DNA from: Treponema pectinovorum
GTDB taxonomy: Bacteria > Spirochaetota > Spirochaetia > Treponematales > Treponemataceae
Direction of reading: 5' to 3'
DNA: 64,000 nucleotides
Assembly: GCF_900497595.1 (NCBI RefSeq)
Contig: NZ_UFQO01000005.1
Coordinates: forward strand, 85,785-149,784
Below are positions 16,120 through 25,562 of this stretch, one piece after another. The notes below the pieces were generated by a model. It had not been told where the DNA came from. It ran no database searches and saw nothing but the letters and a program-made list of their open reading frames with translations. The first letter of the stretch is position 1. Every line of letters starts with the position of its first letter. A program made the position numbers and the translations under genes.

Positions 16120-17319
16120 TTATTCGTAAAGTTCAACAGGAATCCACTTGCTGCGGTCTTGCATGTCGCCACTTATCATACCGAATGTAAGATTTTGAGC
16201 GGTGGTTTCTCCAAAAAGATAATCCTTTTTGTCTAAATTATAAGCTTGTCCCAATTTTCCTTCTAAAAAAGCTGCAACCATAGCATGACTGTACGTGTTT
16301 GAAATCAGCATTATAGAATCTATATCCATATTTTTGTAAAGGCACATCAAAAGCATTGAACGGCTGTCGCAATCGCTTCCTTTGCCCAAGAGTGTGTCTG
16401 GAATATTTAAGAGGTCTGCCTTGTCTTTTGTTGTGGATCTTCTTTGGTATTCTAAGTTTTGGGTCCAGGTTAAAAGTTTTTGTGCGATAAGTGCTTGGCT
16501 GTCTTTTTTTTCCTGTTCAGAAAGGCTGTCGTAAAGGTTTGTGTATATGTCAAACGCGGCTTTTTTTAATCTTCCTGCTGCATCCTTTGCTATAATTCTG
16601 TAAAAGCGCTGCCATGCTTCTTTCCAGCACTTTTGATTTATAAAGATTTTAAAAACTTCAAATTCTCTGTCTATCACAAATTGATTTGCTTCGCTGTCAT
16701 CTTTATCAAGGCTTGTAGAAATATTTTTTCCGTCGATTTTTAATTCTACTTTTTGATTTTGAGTTTTTGGGAAGGCGAAATTTGTTATAATCCCTGCTTC
16801 TGCAAAACTTGCCCTATCAATCATGACGCAGTCTAAAATGGAAAGCATGAATTGCTCTATGTCGTGAAATTTTTCCTGTGGACAAAAACATAAAACCGTA
16901 AGAAAGTCGTTTGTTTTTTGCAAAGGAGCGCAAATCCCCCAGCCTGAAGTTTTTTGTCCAATAGCTTTTTCGTCTGTGGTGAATTTTGCAATGGAACAGT
17001 CTGCGTTTCTCCATCGTATTTTTGAAATTTCTGCATTTCCAGAAAGTTTTTCTACAGTTGAACTCAAAGCCAAATCTGATGAATTGTATTTTTCACCTTC
17101 CCAGACTCGTATTATTATTTGCACTGAAAGGAGCCTGTGTTCAAATAAGACAGAACGCTCGTCGCTTGAACAGTCTGCAATTTCAAACATCTCTGGCAAA
17201 TCGATGGAATAATTGAATACGCTGCTTGAAACTAGCTCTGCGCTTGCTTTTGAAGAAAAAGTCAAAAAAATCGCTGCAAGGACAAAATAAAATCGGATTT
17301 TTCCGCTAAATTTATTCAT
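16120..17319 (-). CDS. Secreted transglutaminase-like protein
   Basis: A 399-aa protein with a signal peptide (IRFYFVLAAIFLTFSSKASA) and SD GGAGG. The C-terminal part has C317 in GKGSDCDSRSMLL, H345 in NTYSHAMVA and a following acidic site in LFGETTA, the Cys-His-Asp/Glu arrangement of bacterial transglutaminase-like peptidases. The N-terminal 180 residues are beta-rich and unassigned. It probably acts on periplasmic proteins. It is convergent with the HTH-EIIA gene (2-nt gap). Confidence 0.65.
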   Translation of the reverse strand: MNKFSGKIRFYFVLAAIFLTFSSKASAELVSSSVFNYSIDLPEMFEIADCSSDERSVLFEHRLLSVQIIIRVWEGEKYNSSDLALSSTVEKLSGNAEISKIRWRNADCSIAKFTTDEKAIGQKTSGWGICAPLQKTNDFLTVLCFCPQEKFHDIEQFMLSILDCVMIDRASFAEAGIITNFAFPKTQNQKVELKIDGKNISTSLDKDDSEANQFVIDREFEVFKIFINQKCWKEAWQRFYRIIAKDAAGRLKKAAFDIYTNLYDSLSEQEKKDSQALIAQKLLTWTQNLEYQRRSTTKDKADLLNIPDTLLGKGSDCDSRSMLLMCLYKNMDIDSIMLISNTYSHAMVAAFLEGKLGQAYNLDKKDYLFGETTAQNLTFGMISGDMQDRSKWIPVELYE

Positions 17320-17363
17320 TTTTATTCCTCCAAAAACTTCTATAAAAAAAAATCAACTTAGGC

Positions 17364-17369
17364 TATATT
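17364..17369 (+). promoter_or_regulatory. Candidate -10 immediately before the pseudouridine synthase start
   Basis: TATATT lies 9 nt before ATG 17379, in the context GGCTATATT. No Shine-Dalgarno is present between them. A leaderless or near-leaderless mRNA is inferred; the -35 is weak. Confidence 0.4.
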
Positions 17370-17378
17370 AAAAGTCGG

Positions 17379-18047
17379 ATGAAAAAAACGCAAATCGTAT
17401 ACGAAAATCAAGAAATTCTCGTCATAAATAAGGAAGCAGGAATAAGCGTGCAGGGCGGAGAAAAAATTGCTCATCCTCTGGACGAAGAACTTTCCAAGCA
17501 ACTCGGCTATAAAGTTTTTTTGGTTCATCGCCTCGACAAAGAAACTTCTGGTCTTATGATTGTCGCAAAATCTTCAACGGCGGCTTCAAAATGGATTTCG
17601 TTGATTTCAAGCAAAAAAGTGAAAAAAGAATACACTGCAATCTGTTTTTTTGAGCCTGTTATAGACGGCAAAAAATCTTTTGAAGGAAAAATTACCGACA
17701 GCATCGAAAAATCTGGAAAAACTTTAACTGCGCAAACCTATTTTAAACTTTTTGCGTCCAAAGAAATTTTTTTAGATGATGAAAGCGTAAAAATTTCTGC
17801 GCTTCACCTTACGCTTGGAAGCGGAAGAATGCATCAGATTAGAATCCACCTTGCAAAAGCTGGCTGTCCAATAGTGCAAGATGACAAGCACGGAAATTTC
17901 AAATTGAATAAAAAAGTTAGAGCTTTGGGTATAAAAAAACTCTGCCTTGCTTCTACAAAACTTACGATTCCAAATGAAAAAGAAAATCTCGTTTTTGAAA
18001 TAGAACTTCCAGAGCACATGAAAACCGCATTGGCTCTATTGACATAG
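17379..18047 (+). CDS. RluA-family pseudouridine synthase
   Basis: A 222-aa protein with the catalytic D53 in VHRLDKETSGL and later LGSGRMHQIRIHL and PIVQDDKHG, typical of RluA/RluC-type enzymes that isomerise uridines in rRNA or tRNA. There is no S4 domain and no N-terminal extension, so it is the short, single-domain type. The exact target (23S or tRNA) cannot be read from the sequence. Its stop codon overlaps the spacer of the rimP-operon promoter. Confidence 0.88.
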   Translation: MKKTQIVYENQEILVINKEAGISVQGGEKIAHPLDEELSKQLGYKVFLVHRLDKETSGLMIVAKSSTAASKWISLISSKKVKKEYTAICFFEPVIDGKKSFEGKITDSIEKSGKTLTAQTYFKLFASKEIFLDDESVKISALHLTLGSGRMHQIRIHLAKAGCPIVQDDKHGNFKLNKKVRALGIKKLCLASTKLTIPNEKENLVFEIELPEHMKTALALLT

Positions 18048-18067
18048 TTTTTGAGCGTCGCTATACT
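18039..18067 (+). promoter_or_regulatory. Consensus promoter of the rimP-nusA-infB operon
   Basis: TTGACA (18039-18044), 17-bp spacer, TATACT (18062-18067). It overlaps the 3' end of the preceding coding region. The match to the sigma-70 consensus is nearly perfect, so transcription should begin about 18074. Confidence 0.85.
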
Positions 18068-18096
18068 CAATCTAACATTTTAATAGAGATATTTGA

Positions 18097-18126
18097 ATGG
18101 ATCCGAAACAACGGGTCCATTTTTAT
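18097..18126 (+). terminator. Leader hairpin with U-tract before rimP (possible attenuator)
   Basis: ATGGATCCG (18097-18105) pairs with CGGGTCCAT (18112-18120) with one G-U pair and a 6-nt loop, then TTTTTATTTT. It lies about 25 nt after the predicted start site and before the rimP SD. It can serve as a terminator of the upstream gene only in part, since it lies after the new promoter; attenuation of the operon is a better reading. Confidence 0.65.
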
Positions 18127-18149
18127 TTTATAGGACGAAGACAAAAATA

Positions 18150-18623
18150 ATGGAATACATTGCGCTTGATTCACAGCCACATTATGCAGAATGCGAAGAG
18201 ATTGCCAGTTCATTGGGCTATCACCTTGTTGAATTGAAAATTTCAAAACAGGGCAGCACAACACGTATCCTTGCTGTCATAACAGGAGAAGATTCCACAG
18301 CAAACATTGGAATAAACGACTGTTCAAAAGTTCATCACGCTCTGCTTCCAAAAATCGAAGAAATTCTTGGAACCGACGACACCTATATGGAACTAACTTC
18401 GCCTGGCATGGAACGCAATATAAAAAATGCTGCAGAATTTGCCCTTTTTAAAGGCAGGCAGGTTAGAGTTTGGGATAAAACGATAAGCGACTGGGTTGGC
18501 GGAAAAGTTATTTCTGCGGATAAGGCTTCAGTTACTTTAGAAGTTGCACAGGAAGACGGTTCTTTTGTTCAAAAAACTGTTTCTTATGCAGATATAGCAA
18601 AGGCAAAATTTATTCACTTATAA
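18150..18623 (+). CDS. rimP: Ribosome maturation factor RimP
   Basis: A 157-aa protein from ATG 18150, chosen because AGGACG lies at a normal distance and because the longer reading would start inside the leader hairpin. It has the RimP pattern: N-terminal alpha/beta domain with VELKISKQGSTTRILAVI and the motif ELTSPGMERNIKNA, then an Sm-like C-terminal domain. RimP helps the 30S subunit mature. It is first in the cluster with nusA and infB, the conserved arrangement in bacteria. Confidence 0.9.
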   Translation: MEYIALDSQPHYAECEEIASSLGYHLVELKISKQGSTTRILAVITGEDSTANIGINDCSKVHHALLPKIEEILGTDDTYMELTSPGMERNIKNAAEFALFKGRQVRVWDKTISDWVGGKVISADKASVTLEVAQEDGSFVQKTVSYADIAKAKFIHL

Positions 18624-18645
18624 TTTTTTTAAGGAGGCTTGAATT

Positions 18646-20121
18646 ATGTCAGAAATGGCAGAGGCAATCCGTGAACTAATCGAGGAAAAAGGTTTTTCGG
18701 AAGAATCGGTCAAGCAAACAGTAGAAAACGCAATAAAGGCAGCGTATAAAAAGACGTTTGGAACTGCGGATAACTGCGAGGTAAAATTTGCGGACGATTT
18801 GTCCGATGTTTCAGTTTATTCCCGAAAGGTAATCGTGGACGGAGTTTACGATCCTGTTACAGAAATTGAACTTGAAGATGCTCTTAAGATGAGCGATGAA
18901 TGCGAAGTTGGAGATGAAATTCTTATATTAATAGATCCAAAAACTTTTGAACGTTCCGCAGTTTCTACAGGAAAACAGGCCGCACACCAGGGATTGAGCG
19001 AAAGTCAAAAGACAAATCTCTACAACGAATTTAAAGATAAAATTGGCGAAGTGATAATCGGCTATTATCAGCGTGAGTACAATGGAAATATCTATGTAGA
19101 TTTGGGCAAGGTTGAAGGAGTTCTTCCTAAAAAATACCAGAGCCCAAGGGAAGTTTATCAAAAAAGCGATCGCATAAAGGCGGTTGTTGTTGATGTAAAA
19201 CCTATTTCCTCTGGCGTTCAGCTGGTTTTGAGCCGCACAGATCCAAAATTCGTGCAGTCAACGCTCGAACTTGAAGTTCCAGAAATCGAAGACAAAACTG
19301 TAGAAATTTTTAAGATTGTTCGCGAAGCAGGCTACCGCACAAAGATAGCAGTTTTTTCTAACAAAGAAGAAGTTGATCCTGTTGGTGCTTGCGTAGGTCC
19401 AAAGGGCGTGCGTATTCAAAATGTTATTCGTGAACTTGAAGGTGAAAAAATCGATGTCCTTCGTTACGATCCAGATCCTGTTGTATTCATAAAGAATGCT
19501 CTTTCGCCTGCGGAAGTTGAAAAAGTTTTGATAACAGATGAAGAAAAAAGGCAGGCACTTGCAATCGTAAACGAGAGTCAATTCTCACTTGCTATTGGTA
19601 AACAGGGACAAAATGTTCGCCTTGCAAACAGGCTTTGCGATTGGTCAATCGATGTAAAAACAGAAGAGCAGGCGGCAGAAATCGATTTGAGTCAGTTTAC
19701 TGCAAGAAAAGCCGCAGAGCAGTTGTTTAGCAACAGTGCGGATGAAGCCCAAGTCGAAGAGCCTGTTTCTACCATTAGTGAACTTTCTGGAGTTGATGCA
19801 AATGTTGCAAAAGCTTTAAAAGACGCAGGCTATGATGATATTCAGGACTTTGTCGATGCTTACGAAGAAGGAACTTTAAAAGTTGAAGGCGTAACACAAG
19901 AGCAACTTGACGAAGTGAATAAAATCATCTGCGATGTTGTAGAGTTTGTCGAAGAGGAAAATCCAGAAGATAGTCAACAAGCAGAAGATGAATCAAAAGA
20001 TTCTTCTGAAGAAGATGATACTGCTCAAGATGAAGATTATTTTTGTCCTGAATGTGGTGCAAAAATCACTTTAGATATGCACAAATGTCCTAATTGTGGT
20101 GTTGAATTTGAATTTGAATGA
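18646..20121 (+). CDS. nusA: Transcription factor NusA with C-terminal zinc ribbon
   Basis: A 491-aa protein with SD AAGGAGG. It contains the NusA N-terminal RNAP-binding domain, S1 (GNIYVDLGKVEGVLPKKYQ), KH1 and KH2 (GKQGQNVRLANRL). After these there is a helix-hairpin-helix segment (SGVDANVAKALKDAGYDDI), an acidic linker, and a CPECG-N9-KCPNCG zinc ribbon (C467, C470, C481, C484). The ribbon is not part of the standard NusA. It regulates pausing, termination and antitermination, including on rRNA operons. The downstream infB start follows 69 nt later. Confidence 0.95.
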   Translation: MSEMAEAIRELIEEKGFSEESVKQTVENAIKAAYKKTFGTADNCEVKFADDLSDVSVYSRKVIVDGVYDPVTEIELEDALKMSDECEVGDEILILIDPKTFERSAVSTGKQAAHQGLSESQKTNLYNEFKDKIGEVIIGYYQREYNGNIYVDLGKVEGVLPKKYQSPREVYQKSDRIKAVVVDVKPISSGVQLVLSRTDPKFVQSTLELEVPEIEDKTVEIFKIVREAGYRTKIAVFSNKEEVDPVGACVGPKGVRIQNVIRELEGEKIDVLRYDPDPVVFIKNALSPAEVEKVLITDEEKRQALAIVNESQFSLAIGKQGQNVRLANRLCDWSIDVKTEEQAAEIDLSQFTARKAAEQLFSNSADEAQVEEPVSTISELSGVDANVAKALKDAGYDDIQDFVDAYEEGTLKVEGVTQEQLDEVNKIICDVVEFVEEENPEDSQQAEDESKDSSEEDDTAQDEDYFCPECGAKITLDMHKCPNCGVEFEFE

Positions 20122-20190
20122 TAAATCGCTGTAGAATAATAAAAGCGATAAGAAAAAGTACGAGAAATTAAAAAGAGGTAAAGCGGATAT

Positions 20191-23067
20191 ATGGCTGAAG
20201 AATTAGAAAAAAAGCCCGAGTTTGTATTGAATAAGAAAAAGTCAGAACTTCAAGAAACAAAAAGTTCTGTACAAGATTCTGCAAGTCAGGCTCAAAAAGA
20301 AAAAAAGAAGGTTGTAGTAGTAAAGAGAAAAGTACCGACTCAACCACAAAGAGCTCCAGTTCAATCATCGACTTCGGGAAATTTGCAGACAGGCACAGAG
20401 CAAAAAACTGTTCGTCCTGTTCCGGTGGTAAAAAAGTCAACAAATTCTTCGCCATCAACTTCTGAAAATCACTCTCAGTCGTCCAGTCAAAAAACTTCTG
20501 GACAAACTCGTACAACTTTCGAAATTGCATCAACTCGGCCGAATGTAAAGGCTGGCAATCTTTCTAATCGTTCTCGTGGTGGTTATCGCTCTGGAAATGG
20601 CGGTGGATATCAAAATCGTGAAGGCGGTTACAATAATGGCTATTCTTCTAACAGAGGGGAAGGCGGCTTTAAAAACCAGAATAGGGAAGGTGGGTTTAGA
20701 AACAACTACTCTAATGGACAAAGAACGGGTGGTTTTTCTGGTGCTCAAGCTCGCGAAAATTATCAAAATCGCGACAAAAACCAAGCTACCGGGGGATTTA
20801 ATCGCACAGGAAATAGCGGTTTTAACCGTGGTGCTCAAGGCGGTGGATTCAATCGCTCAGGAACAGGTGGACGTCCAGGTTTTGGTGGCGCTCGTCCTAA
20901 TGGTTCTAGACCTGGTTTTGGCGGAAGTCGCACTGGCTTTGGTGGAAAACCAGCTTTTGGTGGCGAAAATGTTGCATCTGCAATTCCAGAACAGAAATCT
21001 TTGGGCAAAAAAGCATTTAAAGGCAAAAAACAGGTCTACAGTCGAAAAGATAAAGAAGAGCTCTTTGATGAAGAAGAACTTTACAAGAAGAAGGCTTCAA
21101 TTCCTGCAAGCGTAGTTCCTAAATCTATAGATATAATGGAATCCGTTTCTGTTTCAGACCTCGCTAGAAAGATGAATTTAAAAGCAAATGAGATAATCGG
21201 AAAACTGATGTCTATGGGAATTATGGTTACGATAAACCAGAGCATAGATTCGGATACTGCAATTTTGCTTGCTGCAGAATACGGCTGTGAAGTTCATCTT
21301 GTTTCTCTTTATGACGAAACTTTGATAGAAAGCGACAAGGGCGAAGGCATGGAAGAACTTCCTCGTCCTCCTATTGTTACAGTCATGGGACACGTAGATC
21401 ATGGTAAGACAAAGACTCTCGATGCAATTAGAAAAACAAATGTTGTTGCTGGCGAAGCTGGTGGAATCACTCAAAAAATCGGTGCTTATCAGGTTAAGAC
21501 TGAAAAAGGCGTTATCACCTTCCTCGATACTCCAGGACACGAAGCATTTACTATGATGCGCGCTCGCGGTGCTCAGATAACAGATGTCTGTGTTTTGGTT
21601 GTTGCCGCTGATGACGGTGTTATGCCACAGACTTTGGAAGCGTTAAGCCATGCAAAAGACGCAAAAGTTCCAATCATAGTTGCAGTAAATAAAATTGATA
21701 AACCAGAAGCAAATCCAGACAGAGTTATGACGCAGCTTTCGGAAAAAGGACTTACTCCAGAAGAATGGGGTGGAGACACTCAATATGTAAAAATTTCTGC
21801 TTTAAAAGGCGAAGGCATAGATGAACTTCTTGATGCGATTCTTTTGCAGGCGGAAATGCTTGAATTAAAAACTCATTGGGGAACTCGTGCCGAAGGTAAA
21901 GTGATTGAATCGCGCGTAGACCAGGGACGCGGTGTTGTTGCAGACGTTATGGTTTTAAGCGGAACACTAAAAGTTGGAGATCCTTTTGTTGCAGGTATTT
22001 ACTCTGGTAGAGTTCGTGCAATGTTTAACGACAGAGGAGAAAAAGTTATAGAAGCAAGTCCTTCAATGCCTGTAGAAGTGTTGGGCTTGGATGAAATGCC
22101 AAATGCAGGTGATCCGTTCCAGGTTACAGAAAGCGAACGCGACGCTAGAGATATTTCAAATAAAAGACAGGAACTCAAGAGATTTGAAGCAGCAAAAGCT
22201 GTTAAAAAAGTTACTTTGGACAACCTTGTTTCTACAATCGAAGCGAGCGAAGTTAAAGAACTCAGAGTTATCATAAAAGCAGACCTTCAAGGTTCAGCTG
22301 AAGCGCTCAAAATTTCTCTTGAAAAACTTTCTACACCAGAAATTCGCTTGAATGTTATCCATTCTTCAGCAGGTGCAATAAACGAAAGCGATGTAACTTT
22401 AGCTTCTGCCGATGAAAATGCAATCATAATCGGCTTTAACGTTCGTCCTACAGCAAAAGCGAAGATGCTTGCAGATGAAGAAAAAGTTGAAATTCGAAAG
22501 TACAACATCATCTATAAATGTGTTGAAGAAATTCAAGCGGCTATGGAAGGGATGTTGCGTCCAGATACGATCGAACAGAATATCGGTACAGCAGAAGTTC
22601 GAAACATCTTTAAAGTTCCAAAGGTCGGCGTGATTGCAGGTTGTTATGTTACAAATGGTCTTGTAAAAAAGAGCGCAACTGTAAATCTCATCCGCGAAGG
22701 AATTGTAAAGTGGACAGGAAAAATCTCCTCGCTTAAAAGATTCAAAGACGATGCGAAAGAAGTAAAAGAAGGCTTTGAATGCGGAATAAGTTTGGAAAAC
22801 TGGCAGGATATTCAAGTTGGAGATCAACTTGAGTTTATTGAGTATGTAGAAATTGCAAGAAAACTCGGTGAATCTCTCGTAGACGAAAAAGCTGCTGCAG
22901 AAGAAAAAGCAAAAGCGCGTATAGAAGCTGCAAAAGCAGAAGCACAGGCTGCTCATGAACAGGCTTTAGCAGAAGAAGCGGAAGCAAAAGCCAAAGCCAA
23001 GGCAAAAAAAGCTGCAACAAAGGCTAAAAAGTCGGATTCATCAGAAAACGCAGGAGATGCTGAATAA
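20191..23067 (+). CDS. infB: Translation initiation factor IF-2 with RGG-rich N-terminal region
   Basis: A 958-aa GTPase. G1 is [10 protein letters not shown] (398-407), G3 DTPGHEAF and G4 NKID, followed by EF-Tu-like domain II and the C-terminal fMet-tRNA-binding region. The first 300 residues are low complexity. Within them about 128-258 is Gly/Arg/Asn/Phe-rich with RGG, GGF and GGY repeats, followed by an IF2-N motif ([21 protein letters not shown]). The C-terminal 60 residues are Ala/Lys/Glu-rich. IF-2 places initiator tRNA on the 30S and joins subunits. The enzyme part looks normal; the RGG segment is the odd feature. Confidence 0.95.
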   Translation: MAEELEKKPEFVLNKKKSELQETKSSVQDSASQAQKEKKKVVVVKRKVPTQPQRAPVQSSTSGNLQTGTEQKTVRPVPVVKKSTNSSPSTSENHSQSSSQKTSGQTRTTFEIASTRPNVKAGNLSNRSRGGYRSGNGGGYQNREGGYNNGYSSNRGEGGFKNQNREGGFRNNYSNGQRTGGFSGAQARENYQNRDKNQATGGFNRTGNSGFNRGAQGGGFNRSGTGGRPGFGGARPNGSRPGFGGSRTGFGGKPAFGGENVASAIPEQKSLGKKAFKGKKQVYSRKDKEELFDEEELYKKKASIPASVVPKSIDIMESVSVSDLARKMNLKANEIIGKLMSMGIMVTINQSIDSDTAILLAAEYGCEVHLVSLYDETLIESDKGEGMEELPRPPIVTVMGHVDHGKTKTLDAIRKTNVVAGEAGGITQKIGAYQVKTEKGVITFLDTPGHEAFTMMRARGAQITDVCVLVVAADDGVMPQTLEALSHAKDAKVPIIVAVNKIDKPEANPDRVMTQLSEKGLTPEEWGGDTQYVKISALKGEGIDELLDAILLQAEMLELKTHWGTRAEGKVIESRVDQGRGVVADVMVLSGTLKVGDPFVAGIYSGRVRAMFNDRGEKVIEASPSMPVEVLGLDEMPNAGDPFQVTESERDARDISNKRQELKRFEAAKAVKKVTLDNLVSTIEASEVKELRVIIKADLQGSAEALKISLEKLSTPEIRLNVIHSSAGAINESDVTLASADENAIIIGFNVRPTAKAKMLADEEKVEIRKYNIIYKCVEEIQAAMEGMLRPDTIEQNIGTAEVRNIFKVPKVGVIAGCYVTNGLVKKSATVNLIREGIVKWTGKISSLKRFKDDAKEVKEGFECGISLENWQDIQVGDQLEFIEYVEIARKLGESLVDEKAAAEEKAKARIEAAKAEAQAAHEQALAEEAEAKAKAKAKKAATKAKKSDSSENAGDAE

Positions 23068-23447
23068 TGGGTGAGTTTAGACTTGCAAGGTTAGGAGAGC
23101 AGATTCGCGATGAGATTGCAAAATTGATTTACACTCAAAAGATAAAAGATCCGCGAGTTTCTACTTTTCTAACTGTAAACAGGGTTGAAGTTGCTGCAGA
23201 TTTAGCTTATGCAAAGGTCTATGTTTCCAGTTTTTTGCCAGAAGGTCAAATTATAAAAGGCGTTGCAGGATTGAACAGTGCAGCAGGCTTTATTCAGACT
23301 TCAATCGCAAAAAAACTTACGATAAGAAAATTCCCAAAACTCACTTTTATAGCGGACAATTCTATAAAAGAGGGTTTTGAGATGGTTCATAAACTCAATC
23401 TGCTAGAAGCAGAGGAAAATGAAAACAGACAAAAACAGTCACAATAG
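23067..23447 (+). CDS. rbfA: Ribosome-binding factor A
   Basis: A 126-aa KH-fold protein (RLARLGEQIRDEIAKLI, then DPRVSTFLTVNRVEVAADL, and FPKLTFIADNSIKEG), standard length for RbfA. It binds the 30S during late 16S maturation. Its ATG overlaps the infB stop by one base, and its end overlaps truB by 29 nt, so translation is coupled. Confidence 0.92.
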   Translation: MGEFRLARLGEQIRDEIAKLIYTQKIKDPRVSTFLTVNRVEVAADLAYAKVYVSSFLPEGQIIKGVAGLNSAAGFIQTSIAKKLTIRKFPKLTFIADNSIKEGFEMVHKLNLLEAEENENRQKQSQ

Positions 23448-25242
23448 CGGCGATTCTTCTATTCTGCTACTTGCAAAGCAGGCAGGAGAAACGAGTTTTT
23501 CTTCGCTTACGGCAGTAAAAAAATCTCTTAAAACATCAAAAGTTGGGCACACTGGAACTTTAGATTCGTTTGCAGACGGACTTTTGGTGGTTTTGACTGG
23601 AAAATTAACTCGTCTTGTTCCTCATATAACAAATTTTAACAAAACTTATCTTGCTTTAATTGAATTCGGAAAAGGAACCGATACTTTAGACCCAACAGGA
23701 AAAGTTATTGCACAAGGTCTTGTTCCAGACGAGAAAATTGTGCTTCAATCCCTTAAAAAATTTAAAGGCGAAATCCAGCAGATACCTCCAGCTTTTAGCG
23801 CACTTCATGTAAATGGAAAACGTTCCAGCGATTTGTGCAGGGCAGGCGAAAAGGTTGAACTTGCTCCAAGAAAAATTACAATTCATTCGATAAAACTTTT
23901 AGATTTTTACGATAAATACGCGCTCATCGAAGTTTCATGTTCAATGGGAACTTACATCCGCGCCCTTGCACGAGATATTGCAAAAGAATGTGGCACTGTT
24001 GCTCATCTAAAAGCGTTAAGGCGAACGAGCGTTGGTCCATTTTTGTTAAAAGATGCAGCAGGAGCGGATAAATTAGGACTTTTTACGATAAGCTCTCTTA
24101 TCAATAAAAACGAAAACGACTTTGTTGGCCGTCAAGACGATTCTGCCTTTTTGGAAGAGATAAAAAATTCGGCAAAATCGATGACAGTCGAAATCGCAAA
24201 ATTTTGTGGTTTTACGCCTGCTCTTTTATCGCGTGCGTATGTGCAGGATTTTTCTAACGGAAGGACTTTAACGAATCACTCTTTTTATTATGAATATAAG
24301 CCTGCAGAAAACTGTGAATTTGCGGTTTTCTATCCTGATTTAGTTTTTGCAGGCGTGGTTAAAAAAAATAACCGAAAATTGAGTTATGGTTTTGTAATTC
24401 CGACTCGCGAGGAAAAGATAAAAGTTTATTCGTGGGAGCAAATTTTTTCGGATAAATTTTCAAAGGAATTTAAAAGCAAAGGAGTGGCCTTGTCCATTGG
24501 GAGTTTTGACGGAACTCACATCGGGCACGACAGCATTTTCGATTCTATCCTTGAACGGAAAGATTTAGTTCCAGGAATCGTTACCTTTCGTCATTCTGCG
24601 AGATTTTCGACAGAAAAGAATTCTTATAAAGGCGATGTTTCCAGTTTGAGTCAACGCATGGAATTCTTTATCCGTAAAGGATTTAGCTTTGTCGTTGTCA
24701 TTGACTTTTCTGATGATTTTACTAAAATTGAAGGCAGCGATTTTTTAACCGTTATAAAGAAGAATTGCAATTTAAAATACCTTTGTGAAGGCAAGGATTT
24801 TACCTGCGGTTACAAAGGCTCTATAGATGTAAAAGCTTTAGGCGATTTCTGCTTGAAAAACAATATCGAGCTGAATGTTGTCGATTTTGTTGACTACTTG
24901 GGCAGAAAAGTTAGTTCTTCAAGAATCCGAACGGATGTTTTGGAAGAAAAATTTGAAGCGGTAAAAATAATGCTTCATAAGTCATTTGAACTTGATTGTG
25001 CAGGTTTTGAATGGGAAAAAGAAGAAAAAGACGGACAGCATTGGCTTGTCGCAAAAAAAAGGGGGATTCAAGTTTTTCCTCCAGACGGACAATATAAAGT
25101 CCAAATAGAAACGGTAATTTCTGGAAGCGAAGAGATTTCCGTAACAAAAACTGTGCTTTGCAAATTGGATTCTGGTTTACTTCGCGTGCTAGATTCTGAT
25201 GGGTCGCTCAGTGGTTTTGTGCGGGCAATTCAATTTGGTTAA
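23419..25242 (+). CDS. truB: TruB-RibF fusion (tRNA pseudouridine-55 synthase + FAD synthetase-like)
   Basis: A 607-aa continuous reading frame. Residues 1-215 form a TruB catalytic domain with D49 in HTGTLDSFADGLL and the motifs FKGEIQQIPPAFSALHVNGKR and GTYIRALARD, and 240-330 a PUA-like region. Residues about 355-607 match RibF: the nucleotidyl-transfer site GSFDGTHIGH (361-370) and SSSRIR (499-504). The riboflavin-kinase part that should follow lacks the GFPTAN motif, so it may do only FMN adenylylation, or be inactive as a kinase. In related spirochaetes truB and ribF are separate neighbours. The frame has no break, so this is a true fusion, not a frameshift artefact in this window. Confidence 0.88.
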   Translation: MKTDKNSHNSGDSSILLLAKQAGETSFSSLTAVKKSLKTSKVGHTGTLDSFADGLLVVLTGKLTRLVPHITNFNKTYLALIEFGKGTDTLDPTGKVIAQGLVPDEKIVLQSLKKFKGEIQQIPPAFSALHVNGKRSSDLCRAGEKVELAPRKITIHSIKLLDFYDKYALIEVSCSMGTYIRALARDIAKECGTVAHLKALRRTSVGPFLLKDAAGADKLGLFTISSLINKNENDFVGRQDDSAFLEEIKNSAKSMTVEIAKFCGFTPALLSRAYVQDFSNGRTLTNHSFYYEYKPAENCEFAVFYPDLVFAGVVKKNNRKLSYGFVIPTREEKIKVYSWEQIFSDKFSKEFKSKGVALSIGSFDGTHIGHDSIFDSILERKDLVPGIVTFRHSARFSTEKNSYKGDVSSLSQRMEFFIRKGFSFVVVIDFSDDFTKIEGSDFLTVIKKNCNLKYLCEGKDFTCGYKGSIDVKALGDFCLKNNIELNVVDFVDYLGRKVSSSRIRTDVLEEKFEAVKIMLHKSFELDCAGFEWEKEEKDGQHWLVAKKRGIQVFPPDGQYKVQIETVISGSEEISVTKTVLCKLDSGLLRVLDSDGSLSGFVRAIQFG

Positions 25243-25275
25243 CCCAGAGAAAATAAATTTTAAGGAGTAAGTAAA

Positions 25276-25542
25276 ATGCTTACAAAAGAAGAATCAGCTG
25301 CATTGATCAGCAAATTTGGCGCAAACGAAGCCGACACAGGAAATTCAAAAGTTCAGATTGCATTGTTGACTGAACGAATTAAACAGCTCACAGCTCACTG
25401 CCAGCAGTTTCCAAAAGATACTGGAGCTTCAAGGGCGCTTTTAAAAGTTGTTGGACAGCGCCGCAAGATGCTCAAATACCTCCAGAGAAAAGATCTCGAA
25501 ACATATCGTCAGCTCATTAAAGACCTTGGCCTCCGCAAATAA
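25276..25542 (+). CDS. rpsO: 30S ribosomal protein S15
   Basis: An 88-aa protein with the S15 signature (GNSKVQIALLTERIKQLTAH, then GQRRKMLKYLQRKD), standard length. S15 nucleates the central domain of 16S rRNA. It starts at ATG 25276 behind AAGGAG and lies directly before pnp, the usual rpsO-pnp order. In other bacteria S15 represses its own translation, but no such structure was checked here. Confidence 0.96.
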   Translation: MLTKEESAALISKFGANEADTGNSKVQIALLTERIKQLTAHCQQFPKDTGASRALLKVVGQRRKMLKYLQRKDLETYRQLIKDLGLRK

Positions 25543-25562
25543 GTTAATCGGAGGTGCAACTA

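Noticed and set aside
18097..18126. Riboswitch in front of rimP
   Set aside because: Only one small hairpin of about 24 nt is present, too short for any known ligand-binding fold; attenuation is the simpler idea.
20576..21115. Open frame of 179 codons in another phase of infB
   Set aside because: It arises from the Gly/Arg/Asn repeats of the IF-2 N-terminal segment and has no independent start signals.
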